Below, piece after piece: positions 62,293 to 64,000 of a stretch of DNA of 64,000 nucleotides. Position 1 is the first letter of the stretch; each line of letters begins with the position of its first letter. Under the pieces are notes generated by a model, which was not told the DNA's origin, searched no databases, and saw only the letters and a list, made by a program, of their open reading frames with translations. The position numbers were made by a program, and so were the translations under genes. The stretch spans positions 3,286,001 to 3,350,000 of the forward strand of contig NZ_CP154262.1 of NCBI RefSeq assembly GCF_039529835.1, written 5' to 3'. Source of the stretch: Arthrobacter sp. TMP15. GTDB lineage: Bacteria > Actinomycetota > Actinomycetes > Actinomycetales > Micrococcaceae.

Positions 62293-62583
62293 TTAGGGCC
62301 GTGGGAGCTTTTGGTGCAGCGGGTTGTTTGTATACCGGGTACCACCTGGTTTGTTCGTTGATGGCAGGCGGCTGGAGACCACTTCCGGCTCGTGAGCACT
62401 GCGTTTACTAGCATCGATGAGCTTGAACTCCGCCGAACCCGCAATGGAGAGTTTCGGTGCGCTGATGCGGCGCCGGGACGCTCCCCCGCAGTCGGGACAC
62501 GGCAGCACCTCGGGTGCTTCACTCATGGAAAATGACGCTTCAAACGCCTTGCCTTCGGGACAACGGAACTCGTACAACGGCAT
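62293..62583 (-). CDS. fmdB: FmdB family zinc-ribbon protein
   Basis: A 96-residue protein beginning MPLYEFRCPEGKAFEASFSM, then EVLPCPDCGGASRRRISAPK. FmdB proteins are putative regulators or accessory factors of formamidase. Only three Cys are seen (Cys8, Cys29, Cys32); the residue expected to pair with Cys8 is Gly11, so a four-Cys ribbon would be incomplete. The start was set at the ATG before the family motif; the long frame upstream is a shadow. It is 50 bases before fmdA. Confidence 0.82.
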   Translation of the reverse strand: MPLYEFRCPEGKAFEASFSMSEAPEVLPCPDCGGASRRRISAPKLSIAGSAEFKLIDASKRSAHEPEVVSSRLPSTNKPGGTRYTNNPLHQKLPRP

Positions 62584-62790
62584 TGTTGGATCTCCTTGGT
62601 GGGCACTAAACGGGGGAGTGAAAAGACGGGTGGGCGGACGTGCGCCAAAACACAAAACAGTGTAGAAATTCCGAAGAGCGGATAATACCGGCTGCTTCCA
62701 AGCTAGTCTCGCCTGTTCATGACCGTCAATAGGTGCCTGTAAAAGCACACGGGCCGAGCACACAGCGGCAGCGATACAAGCGGTTCGCCG

Positions 62791-63048
62791 GTGGGAACCG
62801 CACACAATAAATGGGCTGGCCTGGGCGTCTTGGCGGCTGGGCTGTCCATGATCGTTATTGACGGCACTATTCTTGGCGTTTCCTTGCCCACGATCATCGC
62901 CGACCTTCACTTAGACCTGAACGAAGCCCAGTGGGTCAACAGCCTGGACCAGGCACCCATTGTGAGGCGCTCGGCACTTGTGTGGAGTGAGTCTTCTGGC
63001 GGTGTCCTCACGGCACGTCAGAATCCAGGCGTCACTTTTGGACCTTGA
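62791..63048 (+). pseudogene. DHA2-type MFS transporter, N-terminal fragment
   Basis: The first part reads WAGLGVLAAGLSMIVIDGTI then LGVSLPTIIADLHLDLNEAQ then WVNS, the first helix and loop of drug:H+ antiporter-2 permeases, which normally have over 450 residues. After about 52 residues the homology ends and the frame continues for a short unrelated tail. The gene is a remnant cut off by a deletion, next to the copper-protein gene. Confidence 0.7.
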
Positions 63049-64000
63049 ACACCCCAATGGCTCCGCGCTCGGCGTCGATCATACTGTGCGAAACAAATGG
63101 GTAGTTTCCGGCCTCGGGGAAGGCTAGTTCAACAAAGCCGCCCTGAGCCGGGGCCAGCGGCAGAACCTGCGCGCCGGCGGTCGGGTCGGAGCCGTCAATC
63201 AAATACCGGCCCTCGCTCCAGACCGTATCAAACTGGCCTCCCACCACGTGGAAGGACGTTGCACGGTTGGGCCCGGCGTCGAGCACCCAGATCCGCACCC
63301 GCTCGCCCACCTTGGCCGGCAATGGCCTGAACTTGTACTGGTTTGCGTAGCCGTTGAACACAACAGCATCAGGTTTTTCAGCCTGTATCTTTGCCAAGTC
63401 CGCCACCCCCGCTTGGGCTCCGGCGTAGATCTCCGACTGGATGAGCACGTATTCCTTATCCACTGTGGCAAGGTTTGGTGGCTCGATGATCACGGCACCA
63501 AACATGCCATTGGCGATGTGCAGGCTCATCGGCATGGTACTGCAGTGGTACAGCCAGATTCCGGCGCGGGTCGCCGTGAAATTGTACGTTAGTGACTCCC
63601 CCGGGTTGATGGTGCGCATGGGTTGATCGGGGGCCAATGCGCCGGCATGGAAGTCGATCGAGTGGCCCATGGAACCGTCGTTTGTGAGCGTTATTTTGAA
63701 AGTATCGCCCACCTTTCCGCGCAGTGTTGGGCCCGGGGCGGTGCCGTTGAATAACCACAGCTTTTGCATGACTCCGGAGGCTACTTCACGCTCCTCCTCG
63801 GTGACCTTGATGGCCAGCTCATGCACCGTTCCGGACGGCAGTGGCGCCAACACGGCGTCGTGCGCGGTGAAGCCCGCGGCAGGTTCCTTCATGAAATCAA
63901 AGGCAGCTGGGTCGCCGGATTCCCCGCCATGATCCATACCAGGCATACCAGGCATACCCCCGCCTGGCGCGTTCTCGCCAGGGGTAATAGGCGGCGCACC
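63032..64000 (-). CDS. copper-containing nitrite reductase-like multicopper oxidase, 5' end outside the window
   Basis: At least 322 residues; the frame stays open to the window edge, so the N-terminus is missing. Two cupredoxin domains are seen. The first has GHSIDFHAGAL (type 2 copper Asp and His) and LYHCSTMPMSLHIANGMFGA, with the Cys, His and Met of type 1 copper. The second has TSFHVVGGQFDTVWSEG and PFVSHSMIDAERGAIGVF. The order matches NirK nitrite reductase rather than a three-domain laccase. A Met/Pro/Gly/His linker (MPGMPGMDHGG) precedes the first domain. Confidence 0.85.
   Translation of the reverse strand, partial: GAPPITPGENAPGGGMPGMPGMDHGGESGDPAAFDFMKEPAAGFTAHDAVLAPLPSGTVHELAIKVTEEEREVASGVMQKLWLFNGTAPGPTLRGKVGDTFKITLTNDGSMGHSIDFHAGALAPDQPMRTINPGESLTYNFTATRAGIWLYHCSTMPMSLHIANGMFGAVIIEPPNLATVDKEYVLIQSEIYAGAQAGVADLAKIQAEKPDAVVFNGYANQYKFRPLPAKVGERVRIWVLDAGPNRATSFHVVGGQFDTVWSEGRYLIDGSDPTAGAQVLPLAPAQGGFVELAFPEAGNYPFVSHSMIDAERGAIGVFKVQK

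Noticed and set aside
62584-62910. N-terminal extension of FmdB
   Set aside because: The family begins at MPLYEFRC; the extension has no similarity and overlaps a promoter region.

Overview
The window looks like chromosomal DNA of a Micrococcaceae actinobacterium, most likely an Arthrobacter-type organism. The evidence is the menaquinone genes (menE, menA), the ffs - dnaX - recR order with an aspartate kinase nearby, a purS-purQ-purL unit, many GTG starts, probable leaderless starts, and several actinobacterial families (DUF4229, DUF5129, DUF427, LytR_C, PhoX with a Tat signal). This is a family-level impression; the species cannot be told from the sequence.

Layout. 1-3.0 kb: end of menaquinone synthesis plus two small membrane proteins. 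3.0-6.5 kb: a decayed stretch with gene fragments, a membrane protein coupled to a GntR regulator, a DUF427 protein, a serine recombinase with an altered active-site residue, and an unassigned set of three hairpins. 6.5-10.8 kb: an amide/peptide catabolic operon (amidase, APC permease, alpha/beta hydrolase) divergent from its likely FCD-type GntR repressor. 11.0-13.3 kb: a YhcG-type nuclease gene cut by a dead IS1380-family element. 13.4-15.4 kb: a small membrane protein and a PadR/membrane-protein pair. 15.8-20.2 kb: a four-gene sugar ABC transporter resembling LpqY-SugABC. 20.2-30.9 kb: FUSC protein, PhoX phosphatase, DUF5129 protein, MFS transporter, HipBA toxin-antitoxin, TetR regulator, LytR_C protein with a small partner, and a HAD phosphatase.

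30.9-32.5 kb: a 32-bp tandem repeat array split by an intact IS256-family element with an 8-bp target duplication, next to tRNA-Ser(GGA). 33.2-37.4 kb: signal recognition particle RNA, dnaX, recR. 37.4-44.1 kb: MmyB-type regulator, ilvD, an ABC-2 exporter and aspartate kinase. 44.1-48.8 kb: xanthine dehydrogenase operon xdhA-xdhB-xdhC. 49.0-51.3 kb: two small paralogous proteins of unknown function, an OhrR-like redox regulator with a perfect 20-bp operator, and a glycosylase-type protein. 51.5-54.8 kb: purSQL. 54.9-59.1 kb: a run of minus-strand accessory genes. 59.3-60.6 kb: purA. 61-62.6 kb: formamidase with its FmdB zinc-ribbon partner. 62.8 kb to the end: an MFS fragment and a copper-oxidase/NirK-like gene that runs off the right edge.

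Housekeeping functions (menaquinone, purine, branched-chain and aspartate-family amino acids, DNA replication and repair, protein targeting) are intact. Damage is concentrated around mobile DNA at 3-6 kb and 11-13 kb, with single fragments at 49.0 and 62.8 kb. I see no unmistakable new defence or biosynthetic system. The best leads for something undescribed are the OhrR-like/small-paralogue locus at 49.2-50.4 kb, the three-hairpin element at 6.24-6.33 kb and the 32-bp repeat array at 30.9 kb.
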